Source: a virus
IMG/VR virus record: IMGVR_UViG_3300048835_000110
Span: 1 to 37,862 of that record
Strand: one strand, 5' to 3'
Length of the DNA stretch: 37,862 nt
The stretch's first letter is position 1. Each line of letters begins with the position of its first letter. The notes beneath the pieces were generated by a model, which saw nothing but the letters and a program-made list of their open reading frames with translations, made no database searches and was not told the origin of the DNA. Position numbers and translations under genes: made by a program. Positions 32,967-37,862 of the stretch are shown here, one piece after another.

Positions 32967-33892
32967 TCTCCACCGACCCCGCAGACCCGCACCCGCAGTT
33001 CGGCCCGCCCGAGTGGATCGAGCTCCACGACGGAGCCCGGCTCGACCTCGCCGCCCCGTGGAACCTCGCGCTCGGCGACGCCCTCCGCGTCCTGATGGCC
33101 CTCCCGACCGGATGCGCGGACGCGGTGGTCACCGACCCGCCCTACTCCTCCGGCGGATTCACCCGCGGCGACCGGATGGGGTCGACAACGAACAAGTACG
33201 TCCAGACCGCGACGCAGATCGAGCGGCCCGACTTCGCCGGCGACAACCGCGACCAGCGCGGCTACCTCGTGTGGTGCTCCGTGTGGATGGAGGAGGCCCT
33301 CCGCGTCGTGAAGCCCGGCGGCTCGATCCTCACGTTCACCGACTGGCGACAGCTACCCGTCACGACCGACGCCGTCCAGAGCGGCGGCTGGGTCTGGCGC
33401 GGCATCGTCCCGTGGGACAAGGGAGAGGGGACGCGCCCGAGGCGCGGAGGGTTCCGAGCTCAGGCCGAGTACGTCGTGTGGGGAACCGCCGGCCACCTCC
33501 GAGAGGACCACGAGGAGTACCTCCCCGGGTTCCTCCACGTCGCCGACGGCCAGTACGCGACCGGCTCGCTCGTCGTCCCGATCCGGCAGGCCGACAAGCA
33601 CCACATCACCGGCAAGCCGACCGACCTCATGCGGGAGCTCGTGAGGATCGCCCCGCGCGGAGGACTGATCGTCGACCCGTTCGCCGGCTCCGGGACGACC
33701 GGGGTCGCCGCCGTCGAGCAGGGGAGGAGGTTCCTCGGAGTCGAGAAGACCGCCGAGTACGCCGAGATCTCCCGGGCCCGGCTCGCCGAGGCCGAGGCCG
33801 TCCCGACGCTCTTCGAGCTCCCGACGATCACCGAGGCGGCTCGACCGCCGGCGCTCTTCGAGCTCGACGAAGAGGACCCCGTGACGCCGTAG
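32963..33892 (+). CDS. DNA methyltransferase 3 (DPPY type)
   Basis: The 309-residue enzyme has DPPYSSGGF (DPPY at 58-61) as catalytic motif and DPFAGSGTTG near residues 236-247 as the AdoMet loop. KPTDLMRELVRIAPRGG is the motif X-like part. The pattern VVTDPPYSSGG-x-x-R is that of a common phage N6-adenine or N4-cytosine methyltransferase. The target site cannot be read from sequence. C-terminal residues after about 280 are a variable acidic tail. The gene ends just before a strong promoter and is the last of three modification enzymes. Confidence 0.88.
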   Translation: MISTDPADPHPQFGPPEWIELHDGARLDLAAPWNLALGDALRVLMALPTGCADAVVTDPPYSSGGFTRGDRMGSTTNKYVQTATQIERPDFAGDNRDQRGYLVWCSVWMEEALRVVKPGGSILTFTDWRQLPVTTDAVQSGGWVWRGIVPWDKGEGTRPRRGGFRAQAEYVVWGTAGHLREDHEEYLPGFLHVADGQYATGSLVVPIRQADKHHITGKPTDLMRELVRIAPRGGLIVDPFAGSGTTGVAAVEQGRRFLGVEKTAEYAEISRARLAEAEAVPTLFELPTITEAARPPALFELDEEDPVTP

Positions 33893-33893
33893 G

Positions 33894-33922
33894 TTGACGC
33901 CGTGACGTGATGGGTATACGCT
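33894..33922 (+). promoter_or_regulatory. near-consensus leaderless promoter
   Basis: TTGACG (33894-33899) and TACGCT (33917-33922) have a 17-base spacer. The GTG start of the next gene is exactly 7 bases after the -10, so transcription should begin at the first base of the start codon. This is the best-matching promoter in the window and overlaps the region just after the methyltransferase stop. No Shine-Dalgarno sequence is present. Confidence 0.8.
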
Positions 33923-33929
33923 CGACCTC

Positions 33930-34232
33930 GTGACCACGACACCATCACCCAGCACCCCCGACTACGCCCGGCTGATCGACGAGCTCGCCGCGGCCGGCTA
34001 CAGCCCCACCGACACCTTCGAGGAGCTCTCCTCGACCGTCGACTACTTCGCCCGCCGCGGATGGGACGCCGTCCGGCACAACGGAGACTCCCTCTCGTTC
34101 GCCCGGTTCTCCGACGAGGGAGCTCGTCTGATGACGACGACCCTCTCCGGTTGCATCATCGACGAGGCCTCGTTCTCGACGAGCCGGCACGCCCTCCGCA
34201 TGTTCACGACGGCCGCGGAGCTCCGGCCGTGA
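33930..34232 (+). CDS. small protein from a leaderless transcript, unknown function
   Basis: The 100-residue protein starts with GTG at the predicted transcription start. It contains YARLIDELAAAGYSPTDTFE and a beta-rich RHNGDSLSFARFSDEGARLM, followed by SFSTSRHALRMFTTAAEL. No family recognised. It is the first gene of the downstream accessory operon. Because its promoter is strong it is probably made early. GTGA overlap with the next gene. Confidence 0.72.
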   Translation: MTTTPSPSTPDYARLIDELAAAGYSPTDTFEELSSTVDYFARRGWDAVRHNGDSLSFARFSDEGARLMTTTLSGCIIDEASFSTSRHALRMFTTAAELRP

Positions 34233-34762
34233 CCCCGCACGCCGTCCTCATCGGATGCACCAAGACGAAGCGCGCCGAGCGTTCCGCCGGCCGTGACCTC
34301 TACGACCCGTCCGACCTCTTCCGACGCCGGCGCGCGTACGCCGAGTCGACCGGCCTCCCGTGGGGAATCGTCTCCGCCCTCTACGGCCTCGTCCTCCCCG
34401 ACCAGCAGGTCGACCCCTACGAGATGACGATCGCCCAGCGACGCACCGCCGAGCACGGAGGGACGAAGCATTGGGCCCGCTCCGTGATCCGCGGAGCATT
34501 CCTCTACCTCGCCGACATGCACGCGACGGCCCGGGACGGCCGAGGGTTCGCCTACTTCCCCGAGCACCTCGTCCTCGAGGTCCACGCCGGGATCGACTAC
34601 GTCCGGGCCCTCGAAGAGGTCGCCGGCGACTACCGCTCCGGAGTGACGATCCTCCACCCCGTCGCCGGACTGATGATCGGCCAGCAGAAACAGCACTACG
34701 CCGGCCTCCTCGCCGAGCCGGCCCCCGAGCCCACCTACGGCCAGCTTGCCCTGGCACTCTGA
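34229..34762 (+). CDS. DUF6884-like protein
   Basis: The 177-residue product begins HAVLIGCTKTKRAERSAGRD and then LYDPSDLFRRRRAYAEST, WGIVSALYGLVLPDQQVD and PYEMTIAQRR. The set G-C-T-K-x-K, L-Y-x-x-S-x-L-F and S-A-x-Y-G-L-V-x-P fits the DUF6884 family found in phages and bacteria. The biochemical role is unsettled to my knowledge; a distant likeness to deazaguanine-handling enzymes is only a suggestion, and no queuosine-type genes are present here. GTG start in a GTGA overlap. Confidence 0.72.
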   Translation: MTPHAVLIGCTKTKRAERSAGRDLYDPSDLFRRRRAYAESTGLPWGIVSALYGLVLPDQQVDPYEMTIAQRRTAEHGGTKHWARSVIRGAFLYLADMHATARDGRGFAYFPEHLVLEVHAGIDYVRALEEVAGDYRSGVTILHPVAGLMIGQQKQHYAGLLAEPAPEPTYGQLALAL

Positions 34763-34774
34763 AAGGACCACGAC

Positions 34775-35011
34775 ATGACCGACCACCTCGACCCCGAGCT
34801 CCTCGCCCGGGCCCTCGCCTACACCGACGCCGTAGGCCTCTCCGACGGCACCGACCGGCCGGCCTCGACCGTCGCCGAGCTCGACCTCGACTCCGAGCCA
34901 TGCCAGGACTGCCACGCCCCGATCGAGTGGGACGAGCCCGCGCAGACCTACCGGCACCACGGCCCCGCGTGCTACCTCGCGACGAGCTCCGGCTGGATCC
35001 TCGTCCCGTGA
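34775..35011 (+). CDS. small zinc-binding-like protein
   Basis: This 78-residue protein has a C-terminal knuckle PCQDCHAPIEWDE plus HHGPACYLA, that is C-x2-C and H-x-x-x-C, suggesting a zinc ribbon. The N-terminus is acidic. ATG lies in the repeated GAAAGGACCACGACATG initiation context (34761-34777). Function unknown; possibly a DNA- or protein-binding adaptor. Confidence 0.65.
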   Translation: MTDHLDPELLARALAYTDAVGLSDGTDRPASTVAELDLDSEPCQDCHAPIEWDEPAQTYRHHGPACYLATSSGWILVP

Positions 35012-35502
35012 ACACCTCCCGATGGGACCTCGTCCCGCTCCCCGGCCTCGAAGGCCCCGCCGGCTACCAGCCCCCTCTCCCGTTCACCTACACCCAGGAA
35101 GGCCCACGACATGACCCGAACACCGATCGACGAGATCGCCCTGCAGCACCTCGGAATCGAGACGCTCGAGGAGCAGCGATCCGACTCCCTCGACTTCCAC
35201 GAGGTCCCCGTGTGGGATCTCCGAGCAGCCCTCGCCGCCGCGTTCGACGCCGGCCGAGCCTCCGTGACCTCCGGGAGCTCGTCATGAGTTGGGCCGAACG
35301 CCGAGCACGCCGAGCACGAGCGAACGCCGTCCGCGAGGCCGTCGAGGAGGCCAGGACCGCCGGCCTCGAGGAGATCACCGCCGGAGACCTCCGAGTGATC
35401 TCACTCGCCCTCGAGGACCGCGAGGCCAAGTACGCCGCGCAGCCCGCCGGCGAGGCCGCGGCCCGTGTCCGCGCCAAGATCGCCCGGAACATGATCCGAT
35501 GA
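35008..35502 (+). CDS. doubtful reading frame overlapping the next two genes
   Basis: A GTG at 35008 overlaps the previous stop (GTGA) and opens a frame with strong coding-type third positions up to 35110 (MNTSRWDLVPLPGLEGPAGY and QPPLPFTYTQEG). It has no stop before entering the DUF6900-like gene out of frame, and it finally joins the frame of the gene at 35284-35502. Either a short gene lost its stop codon, or a 164-residue fused product exists. Only the first 34 codons look genuine. Confidence 0.25.
   Translation: MNTSRWDLVPLPGLEGPAGYQPPLPFTYTQEGPRHDPNTDRRDRPAAPRNRDARGAAIRLPRLPRGPRVGSPSSPRRRVRRRPSLRDLRELVMSWAERRARRARANAVREAVEEARTAGLEEITAGDLRVISLALEDREAKYAAQPAGEAAARVRAKIARNMIR
35111..35287 (+). 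CDS. DUF6900-like small protein
   Basis: This 58-residue protein reads MTRTPIDEIALQHLGIETLE, then EQRSDSLDFHEVPVWDLRAA and LAAAFDAGRASVTSGSSS. The pattern I-A-x-x-H-L-G-I-x-T-L-E-x-x-x-S-D-S-L-D-F-H is that of DUF6900 proteins of plasmids and phages. AGGAAGG is about 8 bases before ATG, in the repeated initiation context. It ends in an ATGA overlap with the next gene. Function unknown. Confidence 0.72.
   Translation: MTRTPIDEIALQHLGIETLEEQRSDSLDFHEVPVWDLRAALAAAFDAGRASVTSGSSS
35284..35502 (+). CDS. small basic helical protein
   Basis: The 72-residue, highly charged protein is all helical (MSWAERRARRARANAVREAV; RVISLALEDREAKYAAQPAG; RVRAKIARNMIR). ATG overlaps the preceding stop and the gene ends in an ATGA overlap. 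Its high positive charge suggests DNA or RNA contact. No family recognised. Confidence 0.6.
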   Translation: MSWAERRARRARANAVREAVEEARTAGLEEITAGDLRVISLALEDREAKYAAQPAGEAAARVRAKIARNMIR

Positions 35503-35708
35503 GCTCCGCACTCACCCCGGCCGAGCGCGCCCGGCTCTACCGAGAGCGGAAGCGCGGAGGACCCGCCCGCACCCTCTCCGACGACCCGCTCGCCCGAGCG
35601 AAGAGGCGCATGCGGAAGGGAGCGAAGGTCGCCGACCTCGACCCCGCCGAACGAGAGGCCGTCCGCGCCTACCAGCGCGAGCAGGCCCGGAAGCGGAGGA
35701 CGTCGTGA
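35499..35708 (+). CDS. small basic protein
   Basis: A 69-residue product with LTPAERARLYRERKRGGPAR and RAKRRMRKGAKVADLDPAER is very rich in Arg/Lys and probably helical. The R-L-Y-R-E-R-K-R motif resembles short DNA-binding stretches in actinophage accessory proteins. ATGA overlap with the previous gene and GTGA overlap with the next. Confidence 0.58.
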   Translation: MSSALTPAERARLYRERKRGGPARTLSDDPLARAKRRMRKGAKVADLDPAEREAVRAYQREQARKRRTS

Positions 35709-36097
35709 CGCCGGCGCTCGTCGCCCGACTGATCGAGGGAGCTCGAGCCGGCTCTCTCGCCCTCACCAGGACCGAGGCGATCGCGCTCGTCCGAGAGATC
35801 ACCCCCGGCGCGTCCGTGATCGTCGACGGCCGGCCCGTCGACCTCCGCTCGATCCCCTGGCACGTATTCCCCGACCACGTCGCCGAGCTCCCCGAGCTCG
35901 ACCCGTGGCGCAGACAGGCCCACGAGAGCATGGTCGAAGGCCTCATCGACGGAGACGACCAGGCCCGACTCTTCGAGGTCGCCGACCGCCGCGAGGCCGA
36001 GCACCGCCGGCAGGCCGAGGAGCTCGCCGGCCGGTTCGAGATCTCCCCCGAGGCCCTCGCCGAGCTCCGGCAGATCTTCGGAGACCCGCATGCGTGA
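35705..36097 (+). CDS. accessory protein of unknown function
   Basis: This 130-residue protein has an N-terminal helix pair (ALVARLIEGARAGSLALTRT), a central WHVFPDHVAELPELDPWRRQ, and a C-terminal helical region (AEHRRQAEELAGRFEISPEA). GTG start in a GTGA overlap. Its end overlaps the next gene by 8 bases. No recognisable domain. Confidence 0.6.
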   Translation: MTPALVARLIEGARAGSLALTRTEAIALVREITPGASVIVDGRPVDLRSIPWHVFPDHVAELPELDPWRRQAHESMVEGLIDGDDQARLFEVADRREAEHRRQAEELAGRFEISPEALAELRQIFGDPHA

Positions 36098-36404
36098 CCC
36101 GCTCCGCCGCAGAGACCCCGAGCTCGTGCGCGCCCTCCTCGACGTCGTCTACGAGGACGCCGACCAGGACAAGCCCGACCCGATCCCGTGGGGAGAGCTC
36201 GTCGACGCGTTCACGTCCGACGCCCACCAGTGGCGCACCGTCGAGAACGTCCTGTACGAGCTCGTCGCCGCCGGCGCACTCCACCGCGTCGGGAAGCCCG
36301 GCGCACGGGGTAAGCCCGACACGAGAGCACTCCTCCCGACCCTCCTCGGCCGAGCATGGCTCGCCGGCGAGCTCCACCCCGTACCCGAAAGGACCCCGAC
36401 ATGA
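36090..36404 (+). CDS. small winged-helix-like protein
   Basis: The 104-residue product contains PIPWGELVDAFTSDAHQWRT and VENVLYELVAAGALHRVGKP, a helix-turn-helix followed by a basic turn (GARGKPDTRALLP) that looks like a winged helix. That would suit a DNA-binding regulator of the accessory operon. ATG 36090 overlaps the previous gene by 8 bases. Assignment rests on pattern only. Confidence 0.58.
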   Translation: MRDPLRRRDPELVRALLDVVYEDADQDKPDPIPWGELVDAFTSDAHQWRTVENVLYELVAAGALHRVGKPGARGKPDTRALLPTLLGRAWLAGELHPVPERTPT

Positions 36405-36793
36405 CCAGGACCAGCAGACCCGACCCCGAGCTCCGAGCGTTCCTCGGATCGTTCCACGGGAAACGCGCCCGGATCTTCCTCACCTCCGGCCAGGACACGA
36501 CCGGGATCGTCAACACGACCACCTGGACCGACGACGGCCGGCCCTCCTCGATCTACCTCGTCGCAACCGAGGACCCCGAGCTCGCCGCCGTCCTCATCCC
36601 CTGGCACGCCGTCGCCGCCGTCGGAAAGCTCCTCGAGCCGACACGACCCCGCGCCCGAGGCGACGAACCCACCAGCACACCCACGCACGAGATCCCCGCC
36701 CTCGACCCCGACCACGACCTCACCGACGCCGAGGCCGACCGGCTCCTCGAAGCCCTCCGAGCAGAGAACCCCGACCCCGCCCACGTCGAGTAA
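36401..36793 (+). CDS. last accessory gene, possible beta-barrel protein
   Basis: The 130-residue protein has a beta-rich first half (KRARIFLTSGQDTTGIVNTT, SSIYLVATEDPELAAVLIPW) of the kind seen in Sm-like or small ligand-binding barrels. It has a disordered acidic/Pro-rich end (HDLTDAEADRLLEALRAENP). ATG lies in the GAAAGGACCCCGACATG context. It is the last plus-strand gene before two hairpins. Confidence 0.62.
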   Translation: MTRTSRPDPELRAFLGSFHGKRARIFLTSGQDTTGIVNTTTWTDDGRPSSIYLVATEDPELAAVLIPWHAVAAVGKLLEPTRPRARGDEPTSTPTHEIPALDPDHDLTDAEADRLLEALRAENPDPAHVE

Positions 36794-36811
36794 CCTCACC
36801 CCGTCGACCGT

Positions 36812-36830
36812 CCTCCCCGGGCCCGGGAGG
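36812..36830. terminator. GC-rich hairpin after accessory operon
   Basis: CCTCCC and GGGAGG form a 6-bp stem with a 7-base loop (CGGGCCC), 19 bases after the last stop codon. No T-run follows. With the next hairpin it lies between convergent genes and probably slows transcription from both sides. Confidence 0.5.
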
Positions 36831-36862
36831 CGCACGAGACCGCACGGCCGACACCCCCGCAC

Positions 36863-36908
36863 GAGACCCCGGACACCGACCACCGCCCGTCGGACCGTCC
36901 GGGGTCTC
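36863..36908. terminator. long perfect hairpin between convergent genes
   Basis: GAGACCCCGGAC (36863-36874) and GTCCGGGGTCTC (36897-36908) are perfect 12-bp inverted repeats. A second 5-bp stem (CCGAC/GTCGG) sits inside the 22-base loop. On the minus strand it begins 7 bases after the stop codon of the 36915-37091 gene. It is the strongest hairpin seen and likely acts as a bidirectional terminator. Confidence 0.65.
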
Positions 36909-36914
36909 AGCGCG

Positions 36915-37091
36915 TCAGGCCACGGCCGGCTCGAGCTCAGGCAACCCGAGCACCACCACCACGTCGAGGAGCTCCACCGGCAGACCCGACGCCCGCTCCA
37001 CCAGCACACCGTCGACGCGCTCGACCACCGGGACCAGCACAGCCCCGCCGTCAACCGTGACCACAGCCACCGGGAGCTCGACCTCGAACAT
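36915..37091 (-). CDS. small minus-strand protein from a leaderless transcript
   Basis: The 58-residue product is MFEVELPVAVVTVDGGAVLV, then PVVERVDGVLVERASG and LPVELLDVVVVLGLPELEPA. It is Val/Leu-rich and probably beta-stranded; a membrane-associated peptide is also possible. ATG at 37091 lies 6 bases after a TANNNT -10 element, with no ribosome site, and a strong hairpin follows the stop. This full gene-like arrangement on the opposite strand to its neighbours supports it. No family recognised; a regulatory or immunity role is conceivable. Confidence 0.58.
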   Translation of the reverse strand: MFEVELPVAVVTVDGGAVLVPVVERVDGVLVERASGLPVELLDVVVVLGLPELEPAVA

Positions 37092-37097
37092 ACCCAC

Positions 37098-37126
37098 AGC
37101 GTAACGAAACCCTGTGGACAAGTCGA
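37098..37126 (-). promoter_or_regulatory. leaderless promoter of the minus-strand gene
   Basis: Read on the minus strand, TCGACT (37126-37121) and TACGCT (37103-37098) have a 17-base spacer. Six bases separate the -10 from ATG. The -10 is identical to that of the promoter at 33917. The spacer contains a DnaA box (37113-37121), so DnaA binding could shut this promoter. Confidence 0.6.
37113..37121 (-). promoter_or_regulatory. DnaA box 1 (TTGTCCACA)
   Basis: On the minus strand the sequence is TTGTCCACA, a perfect match to the Streptomyces-type DnaA box. It lies in the spacer of the minus-strand promoter. Confidence 0.6.
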
Positions 37127-37176
37127 GAGAACTACCGACTCGAGGGGACCGAGTGGGCGGCTCTCCCGGCCCCGGT

Positions 37177-37199
37177 GCTCCCCTCCACGGACGGGGAGC
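37177..37199. repeat. inverted repeat in candidate origin
   Basis: GCTCCCC (37177-37183) and GGGGAGC (37193-37199) form a perfect 7-bp stem around a 9-base loop. It lies between the two DnaA boxes. It may be an operator, an origin structure, or a weak terminator. Confidence 0.5.
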
Positions 37200-37253
37200 A
37201 TACCGAGGACGTCAAGGACTCCGCAAGACCCACCCCCTCGTCCCCTCGCACAC

Positions 37254-37262
37254 TGTGGACAA
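37254..37262 (-). promoter_or_regulatory. DnaA box 2 (TTGTCCACA)
   Basis: Second perfect TTGTCCACA on the minus strand, 141 bases from the first and in the same orientation, just upstream of the HNH gene's -10 element. Confidence 0.6.
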
Positions 37263-37272
37263 CCACACGACC

Positions 37273-37278
37273 TACCAT
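37273..37278 (+). promoter_or_regulatory. possible -10 element of the HNH gene
   Basis: TACCAT (TANNNT) lies 8 bases before ATG 37287 and there is no ribosome site, compatible with a leaderless or nearly leaderless transcript. The -35 is not recognisable and overlaps the DnaA box. Confidence 0.4.
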
Positions 37279-37286
37279 CGGCCACG

Positions 37287-37760
37287 ATGCCCACCGTCCC
37301 CCCGTCACCGTGCCCCACCCCGCTATGCCCACACCTCCGACCCTGCCCGCTCCACACCTCGACCCCGTGGTCCGGCGCACGAGACCGACGACGACAGAGG
37401 ACAGGCCTCAGCGGCTCAGCCGAGCAGAAGAGGAACCGGCGCATCATGCGACGACACCGCGGGATCTGCCACGTCTGCCACATGCCAGGAGCCGACGAGA
37501 TCGACCACGTCGTCCCCCTCGCCGAGGGAGGAACCGACGACGACGACAACCTCGCACCGATCCACGCTCGACCATGCCACGAGCGCAAGACAGCAGCCGA
37601 GCGCGCACGAGGCCGCGCACGAGCTCGACGAGGGACCGGACCGGGGGGTGGGGTACCACCGCGGCCGAGGCCGGCCCCGGGGTCAAAGGGGGCAGCGCGC
37701 GCACCCGAGGACCGGTTTCGGACTCGATTCCCCGACCGGGGAGGATCGTTCGGTGGGTAG
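37287..37760 (+). CDS. HNH endonuclease upstream of terminase
   Basis: This 157-residue protein starts with a Cys-rich segment (CPTPLCPHLRPCPLH, C9, C14, C20, H23). It continues RTGLSGSAEQKRNRRIMRRH and the HNH core CHVCHMPGADEIDHVVPLAE (C61, C64, D73-H74), GGTDDDDNLAPIHARPCHER with N88, H93, H98 and KTAAERARGR. HNH enzymes next to terminases assist cos cutting and packaging in related phages. Residues after about 115 are a disordered Arg/Pro/Gly tail. In the left-end copy this tail lacks one codon (GAC, Asp). The 3' end overlaps the zinc-ribbon gene start by 8 bases. Confidence 0.87.
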   Translation: MPTVPPSPCPTPLCPHLRPCPLHTSTPWSGARDRRRQRTGLSGSAEQKRNRRIMRRHRGICHVCHMPGADEIDHVVPLAEGGTDDDDNLAPIHARPCHERKTAAERARGRARARRGTGPGGGVPPRPRPAPGSKGAARAPEDRFRTRFPDRGGSFGG

Positions 37761-37862
37761 GAGGAACCGGCCTCGGCACTCCCGGCCCGGCCGGAACCGG
37801 AGCCGGCGAGCGACGGCCGAGCAGCGCGCCCGGGCCGAGCTCGACCGGGACGATCCGCCGGC
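37692..37862. repeat. right copy of terminal repeat
   Basis: These 171 bases repeat bases 9-176 of the window with three extra bases, GAC at 37734-37736, in the HNH reading frame. The extra bases keep that frame intact. The repeat runs to the last base of the window. Confidence 0.9.
37753..37862 (+). CDS. second, cut-off copy of the zinc-ribbon gene start
   Basis: This is the same GTG start and first 36 codons as the gene at 67-384, interrupted by the end of the window. It shows that the zinc-ribbon gene directly follows HNH and overlaps its stop by 8 bases in the circular map. Confidence 0.8.
   Translation, partial: MGRRNRPRHSRPGRNRSRRATAEQRARAELDRDDPP

Larger units (their letters stand above)
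37092..37286. other. intergenic region, candidate replication origin
   Basis: This stretch between divergent genes (minus 37091 and plus 37287) holds two copies of TGTGGACAA, the reverse complement of the Streptomyces DnaA box TTGTCCACA, a 7-bp inverted repeat, and promoters on both sides. No other copies of the box were noticed in the window. It is the best candidate for a replication origin; no AT-rich unwinding block is obvious. Confidence 0.5.

Noticed and set aside
34229-34762. DNA deazaguanine modification enzyme
   Set aside because: Likeness is only distant and none of the precursor synthesis genes are present, so I kept the neutral DUF6884-like label.
1-37862. tRNA genes, CRISPR arrays, insertion sequences
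   Set aside because: No cloverleaf with typical T-loop, no regular spaced repeats and no transposase-like protein was seen. A tRNA scan would settle the first.
1-37862. Integrase or repressor for lysogeny
   Set aside because: No protein with R-H-R-Y or serine-recombinase motifs was found. The only HTH-like small proteins lie in early or accessory operons, without an attachment-site-like repeat.

Overview
The window is an almost complete, GC-rich genome of a tailed double-stranded DNA phage with siphovirus gene order. The host is probably an actinobacterium. The evidence is third codon positions that are nearly all G or C, two Streptomyces-type DnaA boxes, -10 elements of TANNNT form placed for leaderless transcripts, and an endolysin wall-binding domain of a type common in secreted actinobacterial proteins. 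The two ends overlap: bases 9-176 recur at 37692-37862 with one 3-base difference. The molecule is therefore best read as a circular or circularly permuted map of about 37.7 kb cut inside the HNH gene/terminase region. No integrase, excisionase or recognisable repressor was found, so a lytic life style is the simplest reading.

Layout. HNH endonuclease (37287-37760) and a zinc-ribbon protein (67-384) precede the terminase subunits, portal, MuF-like protein, scaffold and HK97-fold capsid (390-8054). A cassette of five consecutive, mutually overlapping glycosyltransferase genes (8058-11719) then interrupts the head module; the last carries a short C-terminal tail that looks like a small phage head-protein domain. 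Connector, stopper, neck and tail-terminator genes follow (11716-13460), then major tail protein, frameshifted tail assembly chaperones, tape measure, distal tail protein, tail-tip protein and a propeller-like tip/receptor protein (13509-21972). Lysis genes (22018-23842) comprise an amidase endolysin with a probable second in-frame start for its wall-binding domain, a membrane/coiled-coil protein and a holin-like protein.

A small minus-strand gene (23839-24033) lies between the late genes and a strong promoter at 24090-24119. That promoter opens the early/DNA module: a small HTH protein, an acidic protein, a RecB/Cas4-like exonuclease, a RecT-like protein, a RuvC-like resolvase, three DNA methyltransferases (one fused to an HNH nuclease domain), and a replicative helicase combining a DnaB N-terminal domain with a RepA-like ATPase. 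A near-consensus leaderless promoter (33894-33922) opens a run of about nine short accessory genes up to 36793. Two hairpins, a minus-strand leaderless gene and a roughly 200-base intergenic region with two DnaA boxes and an inverted repeat (candidate origin) close the map.

How it works together: the phage brings its own helicase, recombination enzymes and DNA modification but no recognisable DNA polymerase or primase, so it should borrow those from the host. Adjacent genes mostly overlap by 4 bases (ATGA/GTGA), which indicates long translationally coupled operons. The most interesting content is the five-glycosyltransferase cassette, the HNH-methyltransferase fusion, the endolysin internal start, the leaderless promoters and the strong enrichment of GAGCTC.
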